Below, one piece after another: positions 9,871-21,599 of a stretch of 64,000 bases of DNA (position 1 is the stretch's first letter; each line of letters opens with the position of its first letter). The position numbers were made by a program, and so were the translations under genes. The notes beneath the pieces were generated by a model. That model was not told where the DNA came from. It worked only from the letters and a program-made list of their open reading frames with translations, and did no database searches. Origin of the DNA: Dryococelus australis (Eukaryota > Arthropoda > Insecta > Phasmatodea > Phasmatidae); assembly GCA_029891345.1 (NCBI GenBank), contig CM056994.1, forward strand, positions 227,780,991 through 227,844,990, written 5' to 3'.

Positions 9871-12050
9871 ATGGAGACATTCAGCCCAGAACAGGTGTAC
9901 AAGAGTGTGGTGTGCGGATACAAGAGAGCGTGGTTCAAGTATAAAGCCAATATGTTCTTCCAATTATAAATGTGCAACAAAAATGAACACTGGAACTGTT
10001 CACAAAGTTTCGCAGGAAATACCCGTGGGAAGCCACAAATTAATTTGATATACAAGCAATGTGTATAAAAAAAATATCAAACAGCTATGAGTTCAGTATC
10101 AGTAAAGGTAAAATCAGCAAAAATATAAAACTGCTAAACATTTATTAAAATAAATGCACAAATGAGCTGGTTCTATTGCAAATCCTTAACACTGAAATAT
10201 AACAGCCTTATCCTAAAATGTCGTTACCAATTTACGTGACACAAGGTGCCTCACTAACCAATAGCACGCAAATATAAATGTTTGAAAAATTAAATATTCA
10301 CATGAAATATGAAGTGAAATATTAAAGTTGAAGATAAAAGACTACAAATCGCAGTCCTTCAAACAAATACCCTAATAACACTGTATATAAAATATTAGAA
10401 AACTCACAACCTAACCCCGTCACGTCCTGATGTATATTCATTAACAACAACGTATAATTACTTTCTGTAGCTGTACACAATTCATTTGAAAACCACAAAA
10501 ATACCGCCGCAGAGTGATTAAAATATTGGGACTCCTAGAGTACACATTTGCCTTAATCTCGATGGCACAACAAAGTGCCACTTGCAGACGGTCAGTAAAC
10601 ACAGCCCTCGGTTAACCTAGGTAAGTTTATTTCTCAGAACCAGAGGCACCTTGCCAAAACAAAACCTCGGAATTACTTGTTACACAACAGCTGTTAAAGA
10701 TTTTCTGTATCCACAATAACACTCTTAGAATGCAAACGAGCTTACTAAACAGTTTGATAAATTCGTTACAAACCCTTAAGCTCGTTTGATGATAATTGAT
10801 TCCTACCCTGATTTAACATTTTAAACGAGCCAGTCCACACATCGACTGCATTTCTCGTGTTTGGAAAACTCTTTATTTGGAATATCAATATCCTTAGACC
10901 TGGCACATTTCACATTACCCATTACTTCATACAGCGGGGCAACATTTACTCCCATATCAGCCCGCTGAGATGAAGATACATATAAAAATTTAATAAAAGG
11001 CTATAAATTTATAAATTGGCTGATCAGCGGCAGAGGCACCCGAACAAAGTGACCAGTCATAAAATTGTTTCATACACACAGTTTAAAGGATTGGCCGGCA
11101 TTGTTGATAGTGAGCATAACCAACACTGAAAGCAAGCAGATAATGGGGCGGCATTGAAACTACAAATCTCCAGGAAAAAATTACATTTCTCAAATAATAA
11201 CAACAGCCGCCAATTTAATTCCAAACCAAATTTAGATCATGCATGCAGAATATGGATTTTACAAAAGAAACAGCACACACACAAAATTACTTTGCACTTC
11301 CATTACAACACCGAAAAAAGACATGCCCAATCAAATAAAGGCTTTTGGCCACAACTCACCAGTTTTCTAATTACATGCCGCACCTTCCGAATAATATTTA
11401 AATATACACTACTCATATCACTAAAGTAGTAGCCCTTACGCATTACTACAATATTAAGGTGAAAGAATTACTCGTCGCACATTTTATAGCTGAAAGATCC
11501 TCGCAGAATGTGAATTCAAGTGCCGATCGGTGAGCCAGTTGACGAGCATTAGGAAGGCAGGTAAAATTGTAGGGAAATTATTCTGAGGTTTGACACCTTG
11601 AAGAGCTAGTATTCAATTAAAAATGCAGCGTTCAGGGAGAAAGGAAGCAAACAGAGGGAGGGCTAGGAGAAAGGATAGGGGCTACCGAGCGACACCAAGA
11701 TCGCAAGAACTGTGATGCACCTAACAGCGGCAAACAGTACTATCGGCGGCGGCCAATTCAAAGGCCGGCGCATACATGTAAAGAACGAGTATTGTGTTAT
11801 GAGAAAGATGGTTTCTCGATTTTTAATATGCGACCCGACAGCGAACTTCCCTTTTTTTTCTGGGGAACTGTGATTTAAAACTGTAAGTGACGAAATAACC
11901 AAAGCACCATGACTTAAACAAATTAAATATAAATTAAGTAGAGAGCTTTACGAAGAAGAAACATGCAATAACAAGGGACACATAACGCAAATTAAAGGAA
12001 GTAGTCGCCTTCAAAGATCGCCTTGTGGAATATGAAAATGCGAAGTATAG
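9871..12050 (+). pseudogene. cassette gene C, copy 1, split by insertion
   Basis: The N-terminal part (9871 to about 10,020) reads METFSPEQVYKSVVCGYKRA, then MCNKNEHW after a TAA, matching C1, C2 and C3 of the second copy. The C-terminal part resumes near 11,787 with CYEKDGFSIFNMRPDSELP and continues to ETCNNKGHITQI and SPCGI, ending at the TAG at 12,048-12,050. The matching C1 sequence at 44,110-44,648 has no equivalent of the 1.75 kb between, so it is an insertion, or less likely an intron unique to this copy. Further frameshifts occur after DSELP. Function unknown; the family has conserved Cys and His residues (CN..EH, ETC, SPCG). Confidence 0.6.
10022..11785. other. insertion inside gene C copy 1, unclassified
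   Basis: Defined by comparison with the uninterrupted C genes at 44.1-45.7 kb. No transposase, terminal repeat or target duplication was found by eye. The AG of TGTAAAG just before the resumption, and a GTGGG just after the break, leave an intron possible. The content is AT-rich with no convincing gene. A 91-codon frame at 11,154-11,429 is unremarkable. Confidence 0.45.
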
Positions 12051-12600
12051 TGTGACGATTCATTGGTCGTCACCTAGTAAAATGTAATGGTTTTAGTATT
12101 TTGCACCACAGTCGGTAGCGCTGCGTATTTACAGTTTTTATGTGTTTTTATATTTGGTTATATGTCGACCGGTACATTTATTCTCATTGCCATCTATTAA
12201 TCAAGTATGTATTTTATTGCACATAGTTTTTACGGCAAAATTATTCTTATTGTTTACTGTTGATCTATTATTAATTATACTGCACGTATTTTTTATTAGT
12301 GTTGTGTATGATATTTGTAATCGATATTATTTGTGCAAATCGATTTGTAAAGAGTCGCGACCGTGGTACTTGGGGTGTGGGGAGACCGCGACGTCATCTG
12401 GCTGAGACAGCGCGCCCTACCCAGTGTGTGTGTGTCCGCCGCGGTGTTTGGATCGGTCGCAAGGAGTGTGCGCTCGACTGCGGAGCGAGAGAGTATCGGG
12501 AAGTCGGGCGGACGTTAAGCAGTATCGGACTGCTATGTAATTTTTCCCTAGTTGCGATCTGCAGTGTGTTACCCGAGCAAGTGAACGTCACCGTAACATT
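12051..12600 (+). repeat. possible LTR (TGTGACG...CGTAACA)
   Basis: Directly after the gene C stop codon the sequence begins TGTGACGATTC and, about 550 bp on, reads CGTCACCGTAACA. These are short inverted ends of LTR type, with a GC-rich 3' half and no coding motif. A gag-like frame lies 1.4 kb downstream. No partner LTR was found in the window, so this may be a solo or truncated copy. Confidence 0.35.
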
Positions 12601-13980
12601 TTCGGGAGCAAACAAATTAACTGTTTAAAAAATGTTATAATAAAATGCCTGACGTGAACTTAGAAATGACGTTGCTATGTTTTCCTGTGGCGTGCAGCTC
12701 CTGCTAGTGAAATATGGGCCAAGTATTACAAAGACGTAAACTTGATGCGGACATACTATGTGTGAAAAAGCTGCATATAGGAGTATTATTCACTTTAATA
12801 CCAGTGTCCTGGAAATCGCGGAAAAAACTGTGAGACCACGTCTTGTGATTTATGGCTAGTGAAATTGAAATTGCCATGCTGGTTAAACTGCCCATTTCAC
12901 GTGGCTCGAGGACGAGCATTTTAAAGTGTACGTGTAGTAACAGTGACGTATGTAAACGGCCCATGTTGTTTTGCAATATTAACTTGGAGCCCAGAAATGT
13001 AACATTAAATATTTATTTGCAACTTATCATACACAGGCTTTATTGCGAACTGTGTTACATGTGGTTTTAGTGCTAGAAACATGCCCCTACTTTTGCGTAA
13101 CGACTAAACACACTAAATATACTTGAGCGCGTCAGTGCGAACCTACACCCCAGTGAGAGCAAGAAAACCGCGCATGGGTGCGTGGGGCCCCAAGGTGAAC
13201 GAAACGACAGCTGCTCCCCTTTTGACGGCGTGGAGCAGGTCGGAATCTACAGCGAACTGACACTGGGCAGAAAGGACGTTTCCCGACGTGGCCAGGTGGT
13301 CGGCGGTATGGTATTCTGTACGAATGCTAAATTTATGGTACGAGTTATACATATGCGCCATCGTCAGCTTATCTCTGCAGAGTCCGTCATCCCTTATTTA
13401 AAAAAAAAGAACGTCAAGCGCCGCAGAAACGATTCTCGTTTATGATTAAATTTTAATATTAGAATTTTATGAGCAGCAGTTATTGAAAGTTACCGCGTAG
13501 GGCAAAAGACGTTGAGCGATATTAAGGGGCTAGCCCATGCAGTAAGTAAATTTGAGTGCAGAACTTTTTAGTATATTTTATCATGTGTATGTATGAGTAA
13601 AACCTGTGCCTGTAGACAGTCGTTTTGGTGCAAAATAAATAGTGAATCAAAAGACCTTGGAATTTAAGAGTAGAGAGGCATTATTTGCAAATGACTCCCC
13701 GATTTACGAAAGACTTGTATCGCTGTAGCTTGAGTAATAATAATTCGATTGTAGATATTTATAAGGGAAAGAGCATTTGGGTTTTTCAAGTCGAGATCGC
13801 TTTCTGCCCCGTAGAGGTAGTTTAGGTAATATTAGTGTGTCATGGAGTGAGGTAGAGGTTGATACACCTGACACCCCTGCGGGGTAGGAGGGCCTCTCAA
13901 ATCTGTGCCACTCTGCTTACCCATTTGACCGCGGTGCAATGCTGGTAATGAAGTTTTGCCTATATTTGATAATCATGACA
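12601..13980. other. leader-like region without a recognisable gene
   Basis: Between the putative LTR and the gag-like frame. Several 70-90 codon frames overlap on both strands at 12.7-13.45 kb, none with a motif I know. Confidence 0.4.
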
Positions 13981-13986
13981 TCTTGA

Positions 13987-14610
13987 GTGTACAAAGTGGA
14001 TAAGTCCACTTTGTTGTCAAACTTGAAAGCTGCCAACATTGCAACAGATGAGAGTGAGGGGATTGACGAGTTACATAAGAAAATGGCTGCAACTGTTAAA
14101 CTTGGTGGTAAAAGTAGTGCAGCAGCCGGGAGCGATAAAAATCAAAGTGAACAAACTTGTTATGTTGATATTGCGCTAAATATTGCCACCTCTTCTCTTG
14201 ACGCGATTGATGAGCTTAATGAATTCAGTCCTAGAAATTCATATAATTTTTGTATTCAAGATAAACTTCAGAAAAGAAAATTTTTCTCAAATGACATTTC
14301 TGTTACAAGCAATAGTAAATAAAACTAATAGAGTTGCTAGTGAAATAATTGCGGATGGTGTGCAGAAAAGGGAAGATTGGTGTCAGGTGAAGGGTAATTT
14401 ATGGGAAAGCTTGTGTCCTTAACGGGCTAGGGAAGATATGAGTAAGGAATTTGTTTTCCCGTTCCAGGAAATTAGTGAGATTATTTTGAAATTTCAGAAA
14501 GAAATAAGCGAGTGTGCCGGGGCTCTCGATACTGTTTTGGACGAGGAAAAACTGGTTACCTTATGGTTGGATCATATGGTTAGCTCGCGTGGTTGGTTTA
14601 AAAAGGGTTA
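13987..14610 (+). pseudogene. gag-like reading frame of an LTR element
   Basis: The N terminus MYKVDKSTLLSNLKAANIAT followed by GIDELHKKM has the look of the SAP-like helix pair that begins many arthropod gag proteins. After a shift the frame continues KTNRVASEIIADGVQKREDW, a TAA, then EISEIILKFQKEISECAGAL and LDTVLDEEKLVTLW. These are amphipathic helices of capsid type. No zinc knuckle or pol domain follows, so the element is truncated or decayed. The identification is by general character, not by a diagnostic motif. Confidence 0.35.
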
Positions 14611-15019
14611 GCGTGTATGGTTTGTTCATAGGGTTAGTTTGTATAGTTGATCTTGCCCTTTGATATCCCCAATAGGTCTTGCTGATCTGGTTTGTTTGTA
14701 GGTTTTTGGTATGGTGAGCTGGTCCGAACAGGAACTTGAAAGTTTATATAATTTTAATTATGTGAGATAATGTATGTGCAAATACAAGTAAGGCAGATAA
14801 TACTTCACGAACTGTGATAGAAGTGTCAAAAATAAAATACCTACCAGTCTGAATGCTATTATGGCCAGGGAAAAGAGTGATATGTCATTGGTTGCAATGG
14901 ATGGAGAGAAAACTGTGACATGGCGAAACATTATTTATCTCCAGAGGTCGCGATGTGACGGGACCGAAACCCGATCAGAGTGAGCAATGTGACATCATGA
15001 AATATTTTCCCCACTAACA

Positions 15020-15440
15020 CTGTGTAGCGGTAGTGGTGGGTGTCGAGCTACAGCGGGTAAATCATGGTGGGGTGATGGGAGCCGAATAAATAGCCAATGA
15101 AATATAGTGGTGGGGATTGAGGTGGTCAAACTATAATGAGTCATTGGAGCTGGAGTTATTGGTGAGTGTTGGCTGGGTGTTGGGTCGGGGTGTGGTGGTA
15201 GTAAATGGTGGGTGGTACAGGAGATCAGTCGAGCTAATACAACTGATTGGCAGGAGGTTTTATGGGAACTAGCTAATCAGTCAAACATTAGTAAGTAAAT
15301 GGATGTTGGAGTGTTGGTAACTGAAAGAGGGGGGATGGGGTGAGGGTGTTCAATTTGTGATGGGGAGTTGTCCTGGGGTAAAGGAGGTGGAGAGTAGTGT
15401 GGTGGGTTGGTAGTATAGGTGGATGGTGTCAGGGAGAAGA
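15020..15440. repeat. G/T-rich low-complexity region
   Basis: Runs of GGTGG, GGGTGTTGG and GTGGTGGGT-like motifs without a fixed period, resembling the array at 3.1 kb. The proline-rich minus-strand frames here are artefacts of this composition. Confidence 0.6.
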
Positions 15441-15744
15441 GAGGGTGTGTGTATTGCATAAAGCCAATAACTTGCTTGGGAGGTGGGTAATTGGGTGTGG
15501 GGCTTGCAGATTGACAGACAATATAGCAGGTGCATTGGAGGCATCTGCTGGTCACAATACAGAGAGTGGGTGTGCTCCGGCATTTTCACGAGTTGAGTTG
15601 AGAGTTTTGGGCTGTTCTAAACAAAGAGATCTTGAGAGCGGATGAGGGAGAAATAAGGTGAGCGTGGAGCAGCACATGAATGCAAGGTGAGGGGAAATGG
15701 GAGATTCCCGAGAAAACCCGCCAACGAGCGGCATAGTCTGGCAC

Positions 15745-15851
15745 GATTCCCACTTGCGAAAATCCAGTGAGATCCAGCCGGGGATTAGGCTAAACCCAGC
15801 TCGCCTTGGTGGAAGGCGAGCAGTCTAACCGCTCAGCCACTGTGGCCCCCA
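15745..15851 (-). repeat. tRNA-derived SINE head
   Basis: On the minus strand the sequence begins GGGGCCACAGTGGCTGAGCG, then GTTAGACTGCTCGCCTTCCA. That is a tRNA-like acceptor and D-arm with a polymerase III A box (TGGCTGAGCGGTTAGA). A CTAACCGCTCAGCCACTG block on the plus strand shows the same. A long pairing GCTCGCCTT/AAGGCGAGC follows where the anticodon-variable region would be. A clean B box is not seen, so this is a SINE copy and not a working tRNA gene. Confidence 0.6.
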
Positions 15852-15859
15852 GCATTTTT

Positions 15860-17220
15860 ACTAGAATGGAATTCTTTATCTCTTGCATGTAAATCGCTAA
15901 AGGATAATTACTAATAATATCAGAAACCAGAAAATGAAGAAAAAAAAAACCATCTTATTAAATCTCACATTTTATTTTATGTGAAATGAGAAATTTTAAA
16001 TTTCCCCTTGACTTTAGCGCAATGTTCGGGTTCATCGTCACTTTGGGCCAAGGTCACGAAAATCACGCAATGTGATCGGGGTCAGTAATATAATTTCCCC
16101 CCATTTTCACGAGTTCTAGGTCGCTTGGGTCAAGGTCTAGGTCACCCACATTCAGCCTCGCAGTCGGGGTCAGTAATATGGTTTCCTCCTATACGTTTTA
16201 CGATGATTTTTCTCAATATTTTGCTATTATTTCGTGTTTCTGAATTCACAGTAATGGAGTCAAGGTCATGAACACCTGCCAGTGGCGTATCCAGGGGAGG
16301 GGGACTGAGGGGGTCTCCCCCCCCCCCCCCCCCCCGAATGTTTAAAACCTCAATATTTTGAAAAAATAATTCTATACTGTTTTAAAGTTATATATTTGAA
16401 CATACTTGCACCACTTAATTATATAAATTTTCGCAAAACACTAAATATTTTGTGCTTAAGAGGATATAGTACCAATCGATTTTCTGTGAAATTCATGTTT
16501 ACGCGTTTGCACTTTTCTCGGTAAATAAGCATTGTAGGAATACGACTTTTGGGCAAAAGAAGCATGTCTACAACCGTACGGTTTCACTTTTAGCATATTA
16601 CGCGCATGTAAAGAGGGAAAAAAAATCGTGAGAACGGGAAAAAAAATCACATGTTCACTGCTGGATTGCGCAGTTTCCGTAAGGGATAGGAGAAAAGTAC
16701 AACAGTGCGGTAGCAGTTTAACCTGTGAGCTTTCGACACGTGTAATAAAGCCCTACCGCAGCATATCATTAAATGAAGATATATTGCTTGAGAAATTCGC
16801 AAAGAAGAACAGAAGAATGCTGCTTATTTAAATTTTTTAGGCAAAAGAGTGACCGAAGAAACATTAGCACTTGATAAATTTCTTTATTGCGGACTTTATT
16901 TTATGCAGTGTTTGATGCATTTAACTTTTAAATGTTTTTTTTTTAATGGAATGTTAATATTTTGTGTTCTATTTGTTTTACTCGTTGCAGGGGCGTAACC
17001 AGAAAGCACCCCACTTTTCGCCCCTTAATCTTAACAATTTTTATCTTCAAAAATATAGATATTTCTACCAGCAGTATATTCAATTATTAGATACTAAAAT
17101 TGCTCAAATAGCACCACTTTGCATCCTGAAATCCAAGTTTTTTTTTAAATAGAATTTCTGAGAATTTTTTTCGAGTGTATGGAATCAAGATAATTTCTGT
17201 CAAGTTCAGGGTCCTGGACT
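15860..17220. other. repeat-rich AT region, possible hAT-like end at 16,288
   Basis: GGTCAAGGT..AGGTCACCCACATTC blocks at 16,110-16,165 echo 4.6 kb. CAGTGGCGTATCCAGG at 16,288 followed by G and C runs resembles the outer end of hAT-type elements. No matching right end was found. No gene seen. Confidence 0.35.
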
Positions 17221-17249
17221 ATAATGCAAGCAAACATTACCGATGTTCC

Positions 17250-17465
17250 CCTGAACCGCTGTGACTGATTCGAATTCTTTAGTATGCCTTGCTCCTTTGA
17301 GGACTATATTGCACTCACATTCCATAAGCACCGAATCCATTTTGCTGGTGGTTCATACACGGAGGAGCCTCGAATCTACTTTGCACTTTGAGGACATTTT
17401 GGCTGTCGTATCGAGTAGTCTCGTTCAGCCTTGCTCATTTGAGGACTCGAGCAGAACACTTTTCA
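17250..17465 (-). repeat. dispersed repeat with GTCCTCAAA core, copy 2
   Basis: Inverted relative of 5005-5215. On the minus strand it carries CTCGAGTCCTCAAATGAGC, GTCCTCAAAGTGCAAAG and GTCCTCAAAGGAGCAAGG. Confidence 0.6.
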
Positions 17466-17944
17466 ACTTTTTTGGAATTTTTTGGGGGAAAGGCGATTTT
17501 GGGGTAAAAGGACCAATTTTTAAGTAATTTTTGAAGAAAAAAGATACTTGTGTTGATAACATGGCCGCCCCAGGCTGTCGAGCGCAACTCCCTTCGATCA
17601 CGTTTACCTAGATGGCAGAAACCGTCATTTGTTTTGAAGTTCGCATCAGAAACAGCTGACGAGGGGCAGGGTAAGTTTAGAGGATGTTTACTGTACACAA
17701 GTGAAAGTAGTTTACCTCAATAAAAATTATAAATTTATGCATTGCATATGGATGTACACAAATATTTGAAAAGGAAGCAACGTTTCCTTTCACACGTAAG
17801 TAGATTTGTATGAAAAAGTTGTATATTATTTATCTCGTTTAAGTCCGTTTTATGATAAATGGTGTTGAGGTCTAGAAAATGGTGTTATTTTAAACAACTG
17901 TAAAGTGATAATAGTGGTTTCACTTCACCTAATTCGAAATGTAT

Positions 17945-18462
17945 GATAAAATAAATATAAAAAAACTTTCAAAGCCAACCTTTTATTTCTAAATGCACTA
18001 AAAAGAGAAAAATAATTATAATAGTTACACAATTTGTAGAACTTGTAAGATGTGGTCGAACAGCCGTAATAAACTTTACTACGAATTAATATGTTTGTAT
18101 CAATTTTAATTTAGTATATAAAAGCTTGGCGCAATGAGGAACGAATACCTCATTTGTGTAAGCTTAGTATGCACATATCTTGCCCAAGGCTCTTAACTAT
18201 TCACAATATAGAACATATATTACATTTTCGTAAGCATAGGAAGAACATATCGTGCGTAAGGCTCTTGACAATTCGCGCCAATATTTTATATACTAAATAT
18301 AACTTGATACAAACATATTAGTTTCTAGTAAGGTTTATTACGACTGTTCAACCACATCTTGCAAGTTCTACAAATTGTGTAAATATTATAATTATTTTTC
18401 TCTTTTTAGTGCATTTATAAATAAAATGTTAGTTTTAAAAGTTTTTTTATATTTATTTAATT
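17945..18462. repeat. fold-back element, ~175-bp arms
   Basis: The left arm (17,947-18,127) and right arm (18,285-18,460) are reverse complements over most of their length. Examples are TTGTAGAACTTGTAAGATGT against ACATCTTGCAAGTTCTACAA, and AATATGTTTGTATCA against TGATACAAACATATT. About 155 bp lie between. No coding capacity: a MITE-like or fold-back repeat. Confidence 0.8.
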
Positions 18463-18754
18463 TTTCCTTTTTTAGTCTCCAACCATATGCTTGTATCACG
18501 AATATGACTTTCCCTTGCTAAGAAAGATCCCCATAATGTATCGTGATCGACCAGTAGTTCACTTTCATTCCGATACGTGACATACTGTAGCAGCAAACTA
18601 TAATAATAGTTTTCAGAACCATTTGCCGCTACAAAAAAAAGGCGCGTGCACAACAGCATTGACACTTCTAATCTCTATTTTACTGTTACTCTATTCTGTA
18701 AAACAAACTCGATACGACATTTACTGCATGTAGTTTTAGAGTTCCTATGGCCAC

Positions 18755-19040
18755 CTTCTGGCTCCATCATCAGATCAGCTCAATGTGGTACCTTCGCATT
18801 GTATTGTCATGGGAACTACACATGTATGCAAAATTTCAGTTCAATTGGATAATGGGAAGTGGTTTAAAATACGTACACGTGAAGTTTCATTATAAGCTTG
18901 TAATTTCTGGCTCCATCACCAGATAAGCTCAGTAGTACAATCACATTGTATTGTCATGGAAACTACACATGTATACGAAATTTCAGCTCAATTTGATAAC
19001 GTGATGTGGTTTAAAATCGACTTGCAAGATTTCACCCGAA
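18755..19040 (+). repeat. tandem pair of ~145-bp repeats
   Basis: TTCTGGCTCCATCAYCAGAT at about 18,754 and 18,906 starts two copies. Both continue through ACATTGTATTGTCATGG, AACTACACATGTAT and AATTTCAGYTCAATTKGATA to TGGTTTAAAAT. Only part of a third unit is seen. Confidence 0.85.
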
Positions 19041-19599
19041 CGTACAAACTAACTAAAAAGGCAAGTTAAATAAAAGCTTGTAAAAATAAGTCACTTTATT
19101 GAATTGTATACTACTTAAAATGCTATTAGTTTTAGTTTTGACGAAAAACAACGAACCAAAATACAACCGAGAAGTTAACATAAGTAGGAACGAACAGCTT
19201 GAAGGCCTATAGGCCTACTAATTAATTGAACATAAAACTTGACAACTGAGATACTGTCGGCACCAAAAAGACATTAGATTTATGCTGTTGATTTAGACTA
19301 AAAAAAAAATTTATCTGCAAGTAGCTGGTTCACACAGACGCTACTTATAAGTACTTATGTAAATGTAACGATACAAATATATTTCACAAATAATTCACTC
19401 GTACAACATTTGGTGTAAAAGAGCCGTATATTGTTTAAAATTCATGGCTAACAATTTACACTTAACATAGCAACTGTTGTAAGCATTGTATCAAATGGCT
19501 TAACTGCGCCACGATGACCCTAGTCAGCAGTTTGAGATAGTTGCCAAAAAAATTACGTAGAAACAACAGCCAATGAGCACTTTATAAGAATATATACTC

Positions 19600-20165
19600 G
19601 AAGGCGACTCCCGCTTGTGACGTCAACCAAAATGGCGGTCGGCATCTGGCTCCAATGACTGATGCTTGCACCAATGCATACATACATTCCCTATCTACTA
19701 ATGTCCTTCCAAAGGTGATGAAATCAGATATTTGTTTGCCACTTTATGCTAAAATCTCCGACAAGGCAAAATTATATTTTAATTTAGGGGCGTTGATTCA
19801 AAAATTGTCTTTAAAAATCCTTTACAACTTCTCTTACAATCTTTGAAGCAAACTTAGAGTGGAATTCCCCATTTAAATAATAAGTGTGGGGGGGGGGGGC
19901 GATATTACCAATAGCGTTTTCAGAGGTACAATATCACCGTTATAGCAACTCACTATTCACCGACTTGTTACTTAATCGCAAGTACTTTCCGAAATTTTAA
20001 ACTAAAATATTCAAAAAAACCAAATGTTTGGGGGGCTCATACTCCCTTAATAATCACTCAGGGGAAAGTCTTATGTTTTCGTAAGAAATAACCCACCGGT
20101 GTTTATCGTTGTTAAACAACTTACCGCCATCTTGGTTGACGTTATACCTGCGGGTCGAATTCAAC
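19600..20165. repeat. element with GGCGGT-type inverted ends
   Basis: GACGTCAACCAAAATGGCGG at 19,619-19,638 faces its reverse complement CCGCCATCTTGGTTGACGTT at 20,124-20,143, within ~35-bp imperfect inverted ends. The interior is about 490 bp, with a G run and no convincing gene. A small non-autonomous element is the simplest reading. Confidence 0.5.
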
Positions 20166-20169
20166 GGCC

Positions 20170-21255
20170 TCACATCGTAACAAACCGCATCCAAAAATTT
20201 ATTAACATTATCATTTACCCGTTGTGTTCAACATAATACGTATCCGAATAACAAATGTAGGCCTAACAATTTTTTTTCATGTAGAGAACCTGTTGAACAA
20301 TTAAACCAAAACGACCATAAGCTATTTTTTTAGCGGCTCACAAATGCCATGTTGAAGGTGCATGCATCGCACAAAATCTAGGTAAAGTGGCACTCTTCGT
20401 CGACGGAGGTAGTTAAAACATTTATATTTTTTAATGCTAACGCTGGACAAAACGTGTGGCAAAGCGCTTTGCTTGTAAAGCAAATGTAGCACCTGAACAC
20501 ACGACGTCTCGAAAGTGAGTGAAAAGTAATATCGTATTACAGTACCCGCTCGGCGTACACTATAAAGCTAAATGCTTGTCGCATGTTCTCGGAGTGGGTG
20601 CTAATGTAGGTCTATAACGTTTGGTGGCGATGACAACAACCAGGACAGCAGCAGTAAGGAGTAAATCTGGATTCACAAGTAAAGACATGAGAGTACAAGG
20701 ATTTACCGGTATGCCTTCGTACCTACCGATTCACAACTGCGCATAATATTCTGTGTGCACGAGAGTTCCTGACAGAGTGCGTGACGGGAATGGTGATATT
20801 AACTTTCTTATGCAACCGTATAGGGCAACAGCCAATCAGAGAAGAGTACAACATTTTCGACAAAGTTGTTTATTTAGCTGTAAAAATAAAGAAACATGTT
20901 TATGCTTATGAAACGAAGAAACGTCGCCAGCTACAAATTTTAAGGAAAGAACAGGTGTGCCAAATTTTTACAATCGTAAAACTTAAAATTTTCAAGACAA
21001 GAAAACATACCCACTATTTAAAATCACTGTCGATTTTTGAACACCATTACATTAAATAAGAAACTGTAATCGATTTTATGTTTGTCAAGACAGTATCAAG
21101 GCATTATTAACCAAAACCATTGACAGACGTCAACCCATCACAAAATTTAGTTGGCTTAAAATAATACCTAAGTATTGAATTGTGAATATATTTCTCACAA
21201 GTTCCCCTATGCTCTCTGCCATCAGTGAACGTGGCATGAAGTGAGATACTGCGCA
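20170..21255. other. no gene recognised
   Basis: A 92-codon frame at 20,781-21,059 (Lys-rich) has no known motif. If the P450 exon at 21.3 kb is live, this region would be its first intron. Confidence 0.4.
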
Positions 21256-21260
21256 CCGAC

Positions 21261-21345
21261 CTGGAGGGAATCCCGGAGGCCTGGCTGTCATGTAGCGGTA
21301 CACGACCAGCAGGGCACAGACGGCAGCAAGCCACAGCGCCAGCAT
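21261..21345 (-). CDS. cytochrome P450, first coding exon
   Basis: On the minus strand an ATG opens a 28-residue exon. It reads as the membrane anchor of a microsomal P450: hydrophobic MLALWLAAVCALLVVYRYM, then the proline-rich hinge ARPPGFPPG that orients the catalytic domain in the ER membrane. The frame meets a splice donor (CCAG/GTCGGT, exon ends at 21,261) exactly at the PPG, a position where insect P450 genes of the CYP2 clan often have an intron. The downstream exons should lie further left or outside the window; I did not find the haem-binding motif. The flank upstream of the ATG (21,346-21,540) is GC-rich, as expected of a host promoter. No damage is visible in this exon. It could be an isolated or duplicated exon. 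Confidence 0.65.
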
Positions 21346-21599
21346 CCTTCCTGCACCGAGTCACTGGAGCGGAGCCACTGGCCGGGTGGGCTTATTAGCC
21401 CTCTGCCCGGTACGAAGTCCACCCGCCGCGCCGACCAGTCTTATCACAAGCCAAAGTCAAGTAAACATACGCTGCCTTCTCCAGTTCAGTGGAATAGAGT
21501 GCACGTGCCAGCTGTGCAGGAACTAAGCTTCGAGTCCCACCACTGAGCTGCTTTTATCCCTACAGTTGACTAGAAAGTCACAACACTGTTTGCATGTGT

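Noticed and set aside
15277..15589. Proline-rich minus-strand frames
   Set aside because: Produced by the GGTGG-rich low-complexity sequence; overlapping frames are equally open.
15745..15851. tRNA gene
   Set aside because: A-box and acceptor-like start are present but no proper T-arm/B box or complete cloverleaf; treated as a SINE head.
19872..19900. G run (and the C run at 16,320) as a regulatory quadruplex
   Set aside because: Simple homopolymer tracts inside degraded repeats; nothing else indicates function.
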